Origin: Chrysochromulina tobinii
Taxonomy: Eukaryota; Haptophyta; Prymnesiales; Chrysochromulinaceae
DNA: 28,779 bases
Direction of reading: 5' to 3'
Assembly: GCA_001275005.1 (NCBI GenBank)
Contig: JWZX01003343.1
Location: 1-28,779 of the forward strand
Positions 7,486-16,220 of this stretch are shown here, piece by piece. Position 1 is the first letter of the stretch. Every line of letters starts with the position of its first letter. The notes under the pieces are model-generated. The model saw nothing but the letters and a program-made list of their open reading frames with translations. It was not told the origin of the DNA and searched no databases. Made by a program: the position numbers and the translations under genes.

Positions 7486-8628
7486 ATGAACCATGTTGCA
7501 GCGCGCTCGCTCCCATCGACAGCCTCCGCCTTTCGCCGCCTCTCTCATAGTCGCATCGGCGCCACGTGGGAATCCTTCTTTACACCAGTGCACCGGGTCA
7601 TCATCGACGTGCCTGCGACCACCTCAAACCTTGGCCCTGGCTTTGATTGCTTGGGCCTCGCGCTTGATCTGCGGAACCGCATCATCATCGAGCGCGCGGA
7701 TGCCTTCTCCTGCAGTGTCCACGGCGTGGAGGATGGAACGCTCCCTGAAGATGAAAGCAACCTCGTTGTTCAATCGTGCTACAAGGCACTCGAGATTATG
7801 GGCAAGAGGGCATCCACGCCACCTTTGCGCTTTGAATGCCACAACGTCGTGCCAGCGCGCCGAGGCCTGGGCTCAAGCTCGAGCGCGCTGGTAGCCGGGC
7901 TCGCCGGCGGCATGGCGCTCTGCGGCAAAGAGATCTACACGCCAAACGTCAAGAAGCAGCTGCTGCAGTTGGCCGCTGACGAGGAGAGCTCGGCCGACAA
8001 CATCGCCGCCGCCATCTACGGCGGGCTGCAGGTGAGCTTCCGATCGGAGGACGGATCCAAGCAGTGGATTACGCAGCGCGTCAACCTGCCGCGTGGGCTC
8101 CACTGCGTCCTCTTCATCCCCGACGTCGACAGCTCTGTCAACAAAGAGGCGTCGCGCGCGGTGCTGCCCGCGTGGTACTAGCGCCAGGATGCGGTGCACA
8201 ACATCGGGCGCGCGGCGATGCTAGTCAATAGCCTAGCGACCGGCCAGCTCGACGCGCTGCGCTTTGCGATGGAGGATCGACTGCATCAGCAGTACCGTGC
8301 AGGTCTATACCCGTTTGAACCGCTCCTCCATGCCGCAATCAAGGCGGGCGCGCATGGCGCATTCCTCAGCTCGCAGGGGCCGTCGGTGGTCGCCGTCTGT
8401 GGCGGCACCTCCGGCCTCGAAAGGCCGGTGGGCCTCGACACGATGTCGCAGTTTCTCGCTGAGGCCGTGCAGTCGAGTCTGCTCAAGACCGCGCGCGAGT
8501 TCGGCATTGATGGTGACGTGTTCGTAACCACGCCAACTGAGAGCGGTGTCATCACGTCGGGCTTCGACGAAAAGGGCACGCCGCTGTGGGGGCCCGAATG
8601 GGAGGCCGCGCAGAGCAACAACTCGTAG
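7486..8628 (+). CDS. Homoserine kinase (GHMP family), interrupted by an in-frame TAG
   Basis: ThrB-type enzyme: ATP + L-homoserine to O-phosphohomoserine, for threonine synthesis (plastidial in plants and algae). Residues 36-60 carry the N-terminal signature VPATTSNLGPGFDCLGLAL; the GHMP phosphate-binding loop is PARRGLGSSSSA (123-134), followed by ADEESSADNIAAAIYGG. The first 35 residues (MNHVAARSLPSTASAFRRLS...) could be a transit peptide but lack an obvious signal peptide. Codon 232 (8179-8181) is TAG. The same frame then continues with RQDAVHNIGRAAMLVNSL and the C-terminal GHMP half (HGAFLSSQGPSVVAVCGG) to a TAG at 8626-8628, without any frame shift. Without the stop the protein would be 380 residues, a normal length. 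The stop could be a recent nonsense allele, readthrough, or a base-call error. A plausible intron around it is not visible. Confidence 0.85.
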
Positions 8629-9117
8629 GTCGGCACTCCTGAGGCTGTGGCGTTGTGGCGCAACCATGGCAGACGGAGACCTGACGGGAGAGGGTCCGGG
8701 CACCGGGGGGGCGGGTGTCTAAAAATGGGGGGAGCATGGAACGGAACTCGGAAGACGAGTCGTCTTGCGGGCGGGGTCGGGGTGTCGCGTGTGCCTGTCA
8801 CGTGGTCTCCAGGGAGCTGCTGCAGCTCAATATCATACTCGTAATTATGTTTTACTGGTAGACGGTTCTGAAGAGAACTTACATCTTTCTGAAGAGAACT
8901 GTTTTTCCTGGGCCGAATTCGGTTCGCACCCCGGGCGCCATCCTATCACGCGCAGCCGCCTCACATGAAGATCCCTATACCCGTACCATCGTGCGCCGTC
9001 TGTCGTGTGGTGGTCGGTCCTGCCTTGGCCGTGCCTGCTCGTGTCCCTCGTAAGTGACCCTCGTGCCCGCCATGCCCCCGCCGCACCAGCCACCACTCGC
9101 CCACTCGCGCCGTCGTC
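8629..9117. other. Convergent spacer between homoserine kinase and HMG-CoA synthase
   Basis: 489 nt between two 3' ends. Nothing coding is supported. It contains a G-rich stretch (about 8690-8735) and an exact 14-bp direct repeat (8866-8900). Confidence 0.65.
8866..8900. repeat. Two-copy 14-bp direct repeat
   Basis: TTCTGAAGAGAACT is repeated exactly at 8866-8879 and 8887-8900 (period 21), in AT-richer DNA than the flanks. Confidence 0.9.
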
Positions 9118-10551
9118 TCACTTGGGCGTACGCGAGTAGCTGCGCCGGTGCTCTGCGTCGACCGACACGAGGTAGTACGTACCGGGGAAGAGTTCGGCGA
9201 TCGGGCCAGTGGGCGAGTAGCTCGCTTGGCCGTAGCGCGTCGCGCGCAGATCCATCGCGGCTGCGAAGTCGGCCGTAGTACGCTCCGTACGGCTCGCTAG
9301 GCGCGCGAACACGTCCGCCGTCTGCGCTATGCGCTCGATCGTGAAGGGCACGGGAGGCAGCCCGCTCGCGCCGCTCAGCGCGTTCGTGCCGCTCGGCTTG
9401 CGTGCCTTGATGACGAAGGCGGTGGCGACGGCGCCCGAGCCGTACGAGAAGCAGAGCACGTCCGGCTCCTTGTCGACCAGCTCCGCCGCCCGGCTACTCA
9501 CGAGTGCGAGAAGGTTCATGTACACCGCCGCCGTGTAGCAGTTGCCCACGCGCGTCGAGATACCGCCGGCGGGCAGGCACATCGCGTCGTAGCGGGTGGC
9601 AGAAAGCTTGCGAAGCACCGTCTCGGTATCGCGATCGTTGACGCTATGCGCGGGCGGCACCGCCGCCACCTTTTGCGCGTCCGCGTCAGCCGCCCACTCA
9701 TCACGCGTGGGTTGCGCAATCACATCGGCGAGCAGCATGCGCGCAAAGCCTTTCTGAACGAGCTTGGCGTAGGGCGAGTGCATGCACGCGAAGCCGAAGG
9801 CGTCGAGCGTGCAGGGGGCACCGCCTACCGCCGCCGCGCGCTTCGCCTGCAGCCCCGCATAGCAGCGGTCGACGGCTGTGAGGTAGGCCTCTTGCGAAAG
9901 CTTGCCGTCGACGGTCGCGTACTCCGTATCGCCCTTGGGCTTGTAAAAGTCATACACCTCGGCGGCGTGGGTGCACCGCGGACCGGAGAGGGCGAGCGGC
10001 GCGTCTGCGCCAATGAGCATCGCCACTGCGCCGCCACCACCCGTCGGCCGCGCCGGCCCAGGAGCGTACACGGCGATGTCGCCGCACACAACCACGGCGT
10101 ACCGCCCATCCCACGCCGACGACTCGACCCACGCGACCGAGTTGAGGAGTGCCGCAGTGCCGCCGTAGCACGCGTTGGTGGACGTGACGCCCTCCACGTC
10201 CGCGTTGGGCCCGAACAGGTGCGCGAGCAAAGTCGTCTTCACGCTCTTCGACTTATCAATCAGCGTCTCGGTGCCCACCTCCAGCCGGCCGATCTGCTGG
10301 GGCTCGATGCCGTAGTTCTCCATAAGGCGCGCGAGCGCGGTGAGCAAGATGGACGCCACGTCCTCGCGGTCGTCAAAGTAGCCGAGCGACTCCTGGCCCA
10401 GGCCGATCGTATACTTGCCCTTGCACCCGTCGGCCTCCTCGAGCGCCGTCTGCTGTAGGCAGTTTTGGGGAAAGTACGCCTCCATAGCGAGGATGCCGAC
10501 GTTCTGTGGCCTGAGCGAGGCCTTTCCGGAGGCAACCGCAGCCGCGGCCAT
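9118..10551 (-). CDS. Hydroxymethylglutaryl-CoA synthase
   Basis: A 477-residue enzyme of the mevalonate pathway: acetyl-CoA + acetoacetyl-CoA to HMG-CoA. The catalytic triad known from animal and plant enzymes is intact: Glu95 in EVGTETLIDKSK, Cys128 in STNACYGGTAAL, His258 in CMHSPYAKLVQK. The N-terminal NVGILAMEAYFPQNCLQQTALE, YTIGLGQESLGYFDDREDV and the GGGGAVAMLIG segment are also typical, and the length is normal for the family. The frame is open upstream to a GTG at 10611, but the ATG at 10551 gives the usual N-terminus. No organelle leader is evident, consistent with a cytosolic enzyme. It shows that this organism has at least this mevalonate-pathway step in addition to its plastid. 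It shares a 149-bp divergent spacer with the dioxygenase gene at 10701. Confidence 0.97.
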   Translation of the reverse strand: MAAAAVASGKASLRPQNVGILAMEAYFPQNCLQQTALEEADGCKGKYTIGLGQESLGYFDDREDVASILLTALARLMENYGIEPQQIGRLEVGTETLIDKSKSVKTTLLAHLFGPNADVEGVTSTNACYGGTAALLNSVAWVESSAWDGRYAVVVCGDIAVYAPGPARPTGGGGAVAMLIGADAPLALSGPRCTHAAEVYDFYKPKGDTEYATVDGKLSQEAYLTAVDRCYAGLQAKRAAAVGGAPCTLDAFGFACMHSPYAKLVQKGFARMLLADVIAQPTRDEWAADADAQKVAAVPPAHSVNDRDTETVLRKLSATRYDAMCLPAGGISTRVGNCYTAAVYMNLLALVSSRAAELVDKEPDVLCFSYGSGAVATAFVIKARKPSGTNALSGASGLPPVPFTIERIAQTADVFARLASRTERTTADFAAAMDLRATRYGQASYSPTGPIAELFPGTYYLVSVDAEHRRSYSRTPK

Positions 10552-10700
10552 CGTCACGGTTGCCGATGAAAAGCGCTCTTCCTCTTCGGACTCTTGATCA
10601 CAGCGAAACACAAGGCTTCGGACCGGCGTACCGGAGTAGTTACCGCCTAGCTCGGGGACCCCTGGTTCACAGCCAACGGTTCACACAAATAAAAACAACG
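10552..10700. promoter_or_regulatory. Divergent promoter region, HMG-CoA synthase / dioxygenase
   Basis: Only 149 bp separate the two start codons, so both promoters and 5' UTRs must lie here, or overlap a neighbour. ACAAATAAAAACA just before 10701 is an A-rich leader. I see no clear TATA box. The call rests on gene geometry only. Confidence 0.5.
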
Positions 10701-11664
10701 ATGTCCCTTCTCTCCTCTCACTTGCGCCGAGCCGCCGCGTCCGTGTCGGCGGTGGCAGCAGCGGCAGCCGCGATCACGATGCAGCAATATGCTGAATTCG
10801 AGTCGATGGTTGCAGGTTCAGCGCTTGCAGAGCAGCACCTTCCGCTCTCGGCTGAGGCGCAGAAAACAAACGTGGTGCGGATTCCCGGCTTCCTCTCAGC
10901 TCGCGAAGTCCATGAAATTCATGAACTGTATGCGGAACTCAAGCCGCGTCTCGGCAGTGCAGGCCGCACAACCAGCAACCAGGCGGCTGCCTACCGCCAG
11001 GGCAAGTGGGAGACTGCGTATCTTTCGACGGATGGCCTCTTTGCCAAATGCATGCCCGAGCTGCGAGCGAGGTTGATTGAGACGGCCGCACGTGTCGATG
11101 CGGATCACTGGCAGCTGCTGCCTCGCGCTGTCGCGCCCGTCGTCCCACGCTGCGTCGAATACCACACCGTCGAGGCTGGTGGATCGCTCCCGTTCCTCAC
11201 GCACTATGACGCAGGCTCGCTCGTGACCATAGACGTGATGCTCTCCGACAGTCGAGATTTCGAAGGCGGCGAGTTTCGCACTCTCGAATGCGACGGCACG
11301 ATGCGTCGGTATCCATTTGAGAAGGGCGAGTACGATGCAAGCCCTGGAACTCACGCGCGCGCTCTCCTCATCTCGACTGGTCTCATCTGGTCAGGTCTCG
11401 GACGAATGCATCCGGCTCGCTCACTATCTGTTGCCACGTGACCTCGAATCTCACCTTCGCAGCGCGCTCGTCTTCGTCTCGCACAAGTTCCATTGCGTCA
11501 CCCCGGTAACCGCCGGCCGGCGGCATGTGCTTGTCATGGAGCTCTGGGAGGGCGAGGAGCGCGAGTGCGCGCATCGTTGCGAGCGGCACACCGGACCCTG
11601 CTCGCACACGGTTCGCGCCTCATTTTGGCGGCGGGCCTTGAGTGATTTAGCGAGTGACTTGTGA
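10701..11664 (+). CDS. Prolyl-4-hydroxylase-type 2-oxoglutarate/Fe(II) dioxygenase, two exons
   Basis: CDS join(10701..11329, 11463..11664), 276 residues. A 133-nt GT-AG intron splits an Asp codon, and joining gives FEKGDALVFVSHKFHCVTPV, the expected run of this fold. Fe(II) ligands: His168 and Asp170 (FLTHYDAGS) and the distal His220 (KFHCVTPV). The 2-oxoglutarate anchor is Arg229 or Arg230 in TAGRRHVLVMELW. FEGGEFRTL precedes the intron, as in P4H-like proteins. The N-terminus (MSLLSSHLRRAAASVSAV then Ala-rich) could be a transit or signal segment. The C-terminal 35 residues hold CAHRCERHTGPC, a Cys/His cluster of unknown role. The substrate is unknown. The start at 10701 is the ATG after an A-rich leader; the frame is open upstream, but into the HMG-CoA synthase promoter. 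Confidence 0.9.
11330..11462 (+). other. Spliceosomal intron of the dioxygenase gene
   Basis: 133 nt with donor GGGCGA|GTACGA and acceptor CACCTTCGCAG|C. It is phase 2. Like the EF-hand intron, it begins GTACG after GA. Removal joins the Fe-binding core to the distal His segment. Confidence 0.9.
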
Positions 11665-11862
11665 GAGCGCGGAGAGATACTAGAGGTGTGTTGCGGGCAA
11701 AAGTTTTGGAGGAGGCTGGAGGGGCCTGCAATTGTGGTGATCTGGACAAGTGCTGTTTATATTTTATCACCCAAGTGGGTAGGGGAGGGATTAAGGATTT
11801 GCCACAATCCTCATCATACCCTGATTTCAAACAGAGTGGACACACCGGACTCGCATGACGCA

Positions 11863-12390
11863 TTATGTGAGCGGCGCTGGCAGCGTGGGCGGTGCAGGCG
11901 GCAAAGAATCTGGCGCTGCATCACCACGCGGTCGCTTGTGAGGCCGCGATCGCTTCTTCCGATCGGTGGCCCTTGCGACAGCATTCTTTGGCGTGTCGTC
12001 GTCAAAGATCCATCCGGAAAGCAACTCATCCTCCGTGAGCGGCGGCTGATACCCCGGTTGCGAGACATCGAGTGAGCAACACGAGAGCGTGATGGAAATC
12101 GTCGGCACAGGCTCAGATTTGGAGGCATCAGTCGAGGCCTTGGCAGCGGAGCTCGATTCGGTTCCAGCATTTCGTACGAGTCCAACCTGTGTGTTCTGGT
12201 GGAGCCTTCGCAGCCGTCTCCTGCTGATCTCGGCGATAGTAACTGCCTTTGCGACCGCATTACCTTGCGCAACGAGGCGCACAACTGCTTGGGCAGGAAG
12301 GGCCTCCAGCGTTTGTAGTACACGCGCGACGCAGGTCTGAATATTGCTGCCGCTTGCGACACGCACCTGTGTTACGTGCTCGTCCATCAT
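11863..12390 (-). CDS. Rpp25-like Alba-family RNase P/MRP subunit
   Basis: A 175-residue protein. An Alba-type domain covers about residues 5-75 (VRVASGSNIQTCVARVL, VVRLVAQGNAVAKAVTIAEI, SRRRLRRLHQNTQVG); Alba proteins bind RNA. The later segments VPTISITLSCCSLD and VSQPGYQPPLTEDELLSGW match what I know of the Rpp25/Mdp2 branch, where a PGYQPP stretch follows the fold; this favours an RNase P/MRP-type subunit over a general Alba protein. The tail is basic (RKKRSRPHKRPRG, a likely nuclear localisation signal) and then Pro-rich. The start is ATGATG at 12390/12387. In humans the partner is Rpp20; none is in this window. Confidence 0.85.
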   Translation of the reverse strand: MMDEHVTQVRVASGSNIQTCVARVLQTLEALPAQAVVRLVAQGNAVAKAVTIAEISRRRLRRLHQNTQVGLVRNAGTESSSAAKASTDASKSEPVPTISITLSCCSLDVSQPGYQPPLTEDELLSGWIFDDDTPKNAVARATDRKKRSRPHKRPRGDAAPDSLPPAPPTLPAPLT

Positions 12391-12672
12391 GATTTTTTAG
12401 TGTGAACCGCCGCGCGCTCGAAGCAGCGCTCCTGCTCTTCACACCACATTCACAGCCGGTGCGAAGCCGCACAGGATCGCTATATTTCATGGCACACCAA
12501 CACGCGTTCACACACGTGCACTATTTCACCCACACACACCAACACGCGCTTCCGACTGAGCACCAGCCGCAGAACCAGAAGAGCCGAAACAACTTCCGTG
12601 CTTACGTGTACTATAAAGAGTGCCGAAACAACCCCCGTCCGTCCGCGCGGCGAGAGTTCCAGACCTCAGTTG
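12391..12672. other. Spacer upstream of the Rpp25-like gene
   Basis: 282 nt, presumably holding the Rpp25-like promoter (minus strand) and the 3' UTR of the LRR gene. It is rich in CACACACC and ACACCAACACGCG runs (repeated near 12494 and 12538) and contains a 17-bp imperfect direct repeat. A TATAAA at 12612-12617 is on the plus strand, with no plus-strand gene after it. Confidence 0.55.
12583..12638. repeat. Two-copy 17-bp imperfect direct repeat
   Basis: GCCGAAACAACTTCCGT (12583-12599) and GCCGAAACAACCCCCGT (12622-12638) differ at two positions, with period 39. They lie about 190-250 bp upstream of the Rpp25-like start codon. Confidence 0.75.
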
Positions 12673-14682
12673 TCAAAACTGCCGATTGGCCACCCAGCCC
12701 AGCTGATGCGCATGCCGCGCCTTGAGCGCCTTCTGCACCCCGCGCAACTCGTCGTCCAGCACATCGAGCGCGCGCTGCTCGCTTGCGTCCGGCTCGAGCA
12801 CCAGCCGCGGTTGGTGCGGCATCTGGCCCTCGAGGACCTCAAGTGCGAGCGCCTGTCGCGCGCCGTACAGGTTGAGCGGTGCGAGTGCGATGCTCTTGAG
12901 GCGCCGGATCTCGAGTAGCGCCCGGACGCACTCGGCAGGTAGGCCCGTGTGCCGCACGTCCAGCCGCGTGATACCACACGTGGGCTTGGCCAGCGCGCGC
13001 ACGAGAAGGGCGCCACCTTCGGCTCCAAGAGGATTTCCCGATAGGTCGAGGGCGCGGCAGCGGACGCAATGCGGGAGCAGCTCGGCGAGCACCCTCATCT
13101 GCGCCACGCCCCAGCTGCGCCCAGCGCACTCGAGTGCGGGTGCCATTCGCGTGGCGGCCGCGAAAAAGTCTGCGTACATCTGCACGGCCATCTCCGCCTC
13201 CGCTGCATGACTAAAGGTCCGCTTGCTCAGGAGCACGCGCGAGAAGCGCTCGGGCAGCTGCGGAGGCGCACCGGGCGGCAGAGCGCAGAGGGGCACTAAC
13301 GTATCGCGCCACCAAGCGGCTGCGGCTGCGTCGCCCGCCGCCGACCCGTCATTAAAGCACTCGGGGCGTGAAGTGGGGTGCCGGCTCACGTCGAGGCGCT
13401 TGTGTGATGGTTTGAGGAATCCGGCGAGCGCCAGCTCCAGAGTGGCCCAGCCACTCTTTCGATGAGACGTGACGCCGCCGTCGCGGTGCATGTCGAAGGC
13501 GTCTTCTGCGCCGTGCAGAGTGGCAAACGCACCGTCCACCTCGGGCTGCACCCAGAGCACTGTGTGCGCGTGCCCGAACCACAAGGCGCTCCACCGCTTG
13601 CCCTCCTCCGACAGGCTGAGCTGTACTTGTGACAGGGGAGGCTCAACATAGGCGGGGCTTGTGTACGTGTACTGATGAGGCTGTGAGGGTGATGCGTGCG
13701 GTTGGTAGAGTGAAGCAAAGGGCCAGAAGACGGCGCAGTCGGGCACACCCGAGGGCTGACCGGCCCGCTCGAGCGCGGCAAAGAGGGGCGCGCACACTGC
13801 CCTGAGGTACGTTTCCGCGAAGCGCGCCACACGGCTTAGTTGAAAGCGGCTCGTTGGTTCGGGCTCTGGGCTGCCGTCGCTCAACCACCGATGGCACACG
13901 GCAACGCAGAGCGCGCCAAAGGGCTCGCTAGCCTTGTGGCCGTGGGCCGCCTGGCACGCTCGGAGCAGCCGCTCGAGCTGGTCAGCGGACCAGAAAGCTT
14001 CGGGGGGCAGCGCCTGGCGTGGCGCGAGGAAGTCGCCGCCGCGCCACAGGCGCACAAGATAAGAGCCGCGGACCGGTCGAATGGCACCCACGGCGACCGA
14101 ATGCAGCAACCCTCCGAACGAATAGAATTTGCAGTCAGCGTCGGTGCCGTATAGGCGTGCCCCGCCCGAATTTCCCAACGAGTGTCCAACTGAAGACTGC
14201 GGTCGTGGCGGCGCCATTGTGCCTGCCGTCCGGCCAAGCGTCCGGCTGCGTGGCAGCAAGGGGTCGTGGTCTTTCGAAAAGAGCGAGAATGCTGCGAGGC
14301 ATGGCTGTAACGACAGGAAGCCAGCGTCGTCAGCATGCTTCTGGTCGCCCTCTGCCACAGTGTCAGCAGCATGCTGCGTCAATGGTGCGACCTCGATCAT
14401 CTTTTTGCGAGCGACCTCCATTGATGAGCAACGGTGCTGCGCCATGAATCTTGCGACCGCTTTTTGAGAGGGAGGCGGTTGGGATGGCTGCAGCACAACC
14501 TTGTCAATCTGTGCCAGCACCGATGCACGGTAGCGCTGTGTGGGGGTTGGCTCGGTCTCCTCTAGAACCTCTTCGTGCTCACTGATGCGCCGCTCGCCGC
14601 GCTCGAGGCGATGCAGACTGCCTCGCTCGACAGTGCTCCCCTCGGGGTGCACACGGCGGGATGGATACTCGACTGGGCGCAT
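12673..14682 (-). CDS. Leucine-rich-repeat protein with a large unrecognised N-terminal region
   Basis: 669 residues from the ATG at 14682. The C-terminal third contains ribonuclease-inhibitor-like LRRs: MRVLAELLPHCVRCRALDLS, then GNPLGAEGGALLVRALAK, ITRLDVRHTGLPAECVRALL, and a last strand LKSIALAPLNLYG. A charged helical tail follows (SEQRALDVLDDELRGVQKAL). Residues 1-100 are charged and contain SEHEEVLEETEPTPTQRYRA and a SQKAVARFMAQHRC segment. The middle (about 190-480) has a compact, Trp-rich composition (GSYLVRLWRGGDFLAPRQAL, RWSALWFGHAHTVLWVQPEV, AWWRDTLVPLCALPPG) that I cannot assign. No signal peptide is evident. LRRs of this type mediate protein binding. Whether a further 5' exon exists is not clear. 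Confidence 0.75.
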   Translation of the reverse strand: MRPVEYPSRRVHPEGSTVERGSLHRLERGERRISEHEEVLEETEPTPTQRYRASVLAQIDKVVLQPSQPPPSQKAVARFMAQHRCSSMEVARKKMIEVAPLTQHAADTVAEGDQKHADDAGFLSLQPCLAAFSLFSKDHDPLLPRSRTLGRTAGTMAPPRPQSSVGHSLGNSGGARLYGTDADCKFYSFGGLLHSVAVGAIRPVRGSYLVRLWRGGDFLAPRQALPPEAFWSADQLERLLRACQAAHGHKASEPFGALCVAVCHRWLSDGSPEPEPTSRFQLSRVARFAETYLRAVCAPLFAALERAGQPSGVPDCAVFWPFASLYQPHASPSQPHQYTYTSPAYVEPPLSQVQLSLSEEGKRWSALWFGHAHTVLWVQPEVDGAFATLHGAEDAFDMHRDGGVTSHRKSGWATLELALAGFLKPSHKRLDVSRHPTSRPECFNDGSAAGDAAAAAWWRDTLVPLCALPPGAPPQLPERFSRVLLSKRTFSHAAEAEMAVQMYADFFAAATRMAPALECAGRSWGVAQMRVLAELLPHCVRCRALDLSGNPLGAEGGALLVRALAKPTCGITRLDVRHTGLPAECVRALLEIRRLKSIALAPLNLYGARQALALEVLEGQMPHQPRLVLEPDASEQRALDVLDDELRGVQKALKARHAHQLGWVANRQF

Positions 14683-15173
14683 CTCAATGAACGCTCGACA
14701 CTACCGCACGACACTACTCGTGTCGCGTACAAAAGCTTGAGCGGTTTGAGCATTTTGGTCTGGGATCATCATCAGCAAGCAACGAAAATGCATTAAAAGT
14801 TACAACATCAATCGATGCATGCAGTCACGCGAGAATTCCTTTAACACCACTCCTTTCACATGACTTGACTTTTGTCTACTTCGTGACTGACTTTGCTGGA
14901 GATATCGCCAAGAAGCCGCTTCGATCAAATGTCCGATTGAGACGTTGAGAGTGAGTGTGTGAGTGTCTTCAATAACTCACTCTCACTCACTCACTCACTG
15001 TCCGCTTGAGGCGCTTGCGCGAGGGTAGCCGCCTCGAATCCTGTTGAGTGCGCACCTCCTCGTGACGCAACCAGTGAACTGAACTGAACTTGGCAACCGA
15101 AGTTCCGAAAACGTCCGTCCGCAAAGTCGCCCAAAATGGTTTTTAGACCGCGGACAGGGGACGCGGAAAAGAA
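14683..15173. other. Divergent spacer, LRR gene / ankyrin gene
   Basis: 491 nt containing both presumed promoters. It has a GACTTGACTT pair at 14862-14871, a GAGT-type inverted repeat at 14946-14985, and GAACT three times in tandem near 15076-15090. No supported ORF or RNA gene. Confidence 0.6.
14946..14985. repeat. Inverted repeat from GAGT / ACTC microsatellites
   Basis: TGAGAGTGAGT (14946-14956) pairs perfectly with ACTCACTCTCA (14975-14985), with an 18-nt loop; the CACT run continues to about 14999. It could form a hairpin on either strand. Confidence 0.8.
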
Positions 15174-15647
15174 ATGAGCTCTTCCACCCGGACCTGCGGC
15201 AAGTGGACTGCGGAAACCTATAATCAGGCGTACCACTTAGCTAAAGTGACCTCGTGGCTCGACAGAGGAGGCAACATAGACGATCCGAAAGCGACCCGTA
15301 CGAACCACACGTTGCTCATGCTGTCCTGCATAGAGGGCCACGAGAAGATGTGCGAGGAGCTCATCAAGCGCGGTGCCAACCTGGACGACCGGGCTACAGG
15401 CGGCAAGAGTGCGCTACACTTGGCGGCGATTCACGAAAATAAGCGCTGCGTCGAGCTGTTGCTCGCGGCGGGCGCGCAGGCCAATCTGCGGGTCGCTGAG
15501 GACGACACCGATTACACAGAATGTGACGGCATGACAGCTCTCGAAATTATCGAGGCAAAGCTCCAGAATGGGCCACGGCCACGCCTCGCGGACATTGCGC
15601 GAATGCTACGTGAAGCGGAGGCGCGACAGCGGCAACAGAAAGCGTGA
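15174..15647 (+). CDS. Small ankyrin-repeat protein
   Basis: A 157-residue protein starting at the ATG at 15174 (GAAATGAGCTC). Two clear ankyrin repeats: NHTLLMLSCIEGHEKMCEEL with IKRGANLDDR (about 44-73), and GKSALHLAAIHENKRCVELL with LAAGAQANLR (about 77-106). A partial third begins CDGMTALEIIEAKL. A preceding half-repeat (YHLAKVTSWLDRGGNIDD) caps the stack. The C-terminus is a charged helix (DIARMLREAEARQRQQKA). There is no targeting signal and no second domain; it presumably acts as a protein-binding adaptor, with the partner unknown. Confidence 0.85.
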   Translation: MSSSTRTCGKWTAETYNQAYHLAKVTSWLDRGGNIDDPKATRTNHTLLMLSCIEGHEKMCEELIKRGANLDDRATGGKSALHLAAIHENKRCVELLLAAGAQANLRVAEDDTDYTECDGMTALEIIEAKLQNGPRPRLADIARMLREAEARQRQQKA

Positions 15648-16220
15648 CACAGGTAGACAGGGTTTTTTTACGAGACCGTACGTGAATTGGGAGTCGCGGT
15701 CTCAGGCGTCAGATTAGCGTCAGATAGGATCATTACAGCTAGACGTCAGTTTTATCGGTTTCTGTTTCTCTACGTCTCCGCATCCCCTGGAGAGAGACTG
15801 GTACGCTGGACCCGTATCGCGTATGATTACGTTTTAGAACCGTCGGTGTCGATGCTCTCGCTTCGTGCCGCGGGGGTTCTCTACCAACGTGTCTCTCGCT
15901 CTATCCGAGAGGAGTTCGTGCTATGAGAACTTCGGTGTCCGGCTCTCGCGTCTACTATCGTCGAGCCAGTGACACGACCGCCCGCACTCTAGAGATGGTC
16001 TCTGCCGGCAAGCCGCCCACATGCCGCCGCCGCCGGGCCGCCGCTCCACCAGACACACCCACACGACGAGCGAGAATGTCTATCTCTCTCGACCCACCCT
16101 CCCGCGCGCGCAATCTGCCCGCCTCAAAACCAAGTGTGAGGAGACGATCTCGGGGCGCGAGGGCAAGCCTTTTCTCAGCAGACGCGTCGAAGCCTCGATC
16201 ACTGCTCGGCCTCCGTGATC
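15648..16220. other. Spacer upstream of plastid EF-G
   Basis: 573 nt. GCGTCAGAT is duplicated at 15706-15714 and 15717-15725. The right part is pyrimidine- and CG-rich and presumably holds the EF-G promoter and leader. Open frames at 15687-15926 and 15923-16357 have no recognisable features and the second overlaps EF-G, so I do not call them. Confidence 0.6.

Noticed and set aside
8150-8200. A tiny intron removing the TAG in homoserine kinase
   Set aside because: The only GT..AG pair close around it would be about 10 nt, too short to splice, and the flanking sequence aligns with the family without a gap.
7486-8628. TAG read as a sense codon (altered genetic code)
   Set aside because: At least five other genes here end in TAG at the expected protein end, so TAG is a normal stop.
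12612-12617. TATAAA as a promoter
   Set aside because: It points to the plus strand, where no gene follows; the nearby genes are both on the minus strand.
15687-15926. 79-codon plus-strand ORF
   Set aside because: Starts at TTG, shows no family resemblance, and lies in sequence with short duplications.
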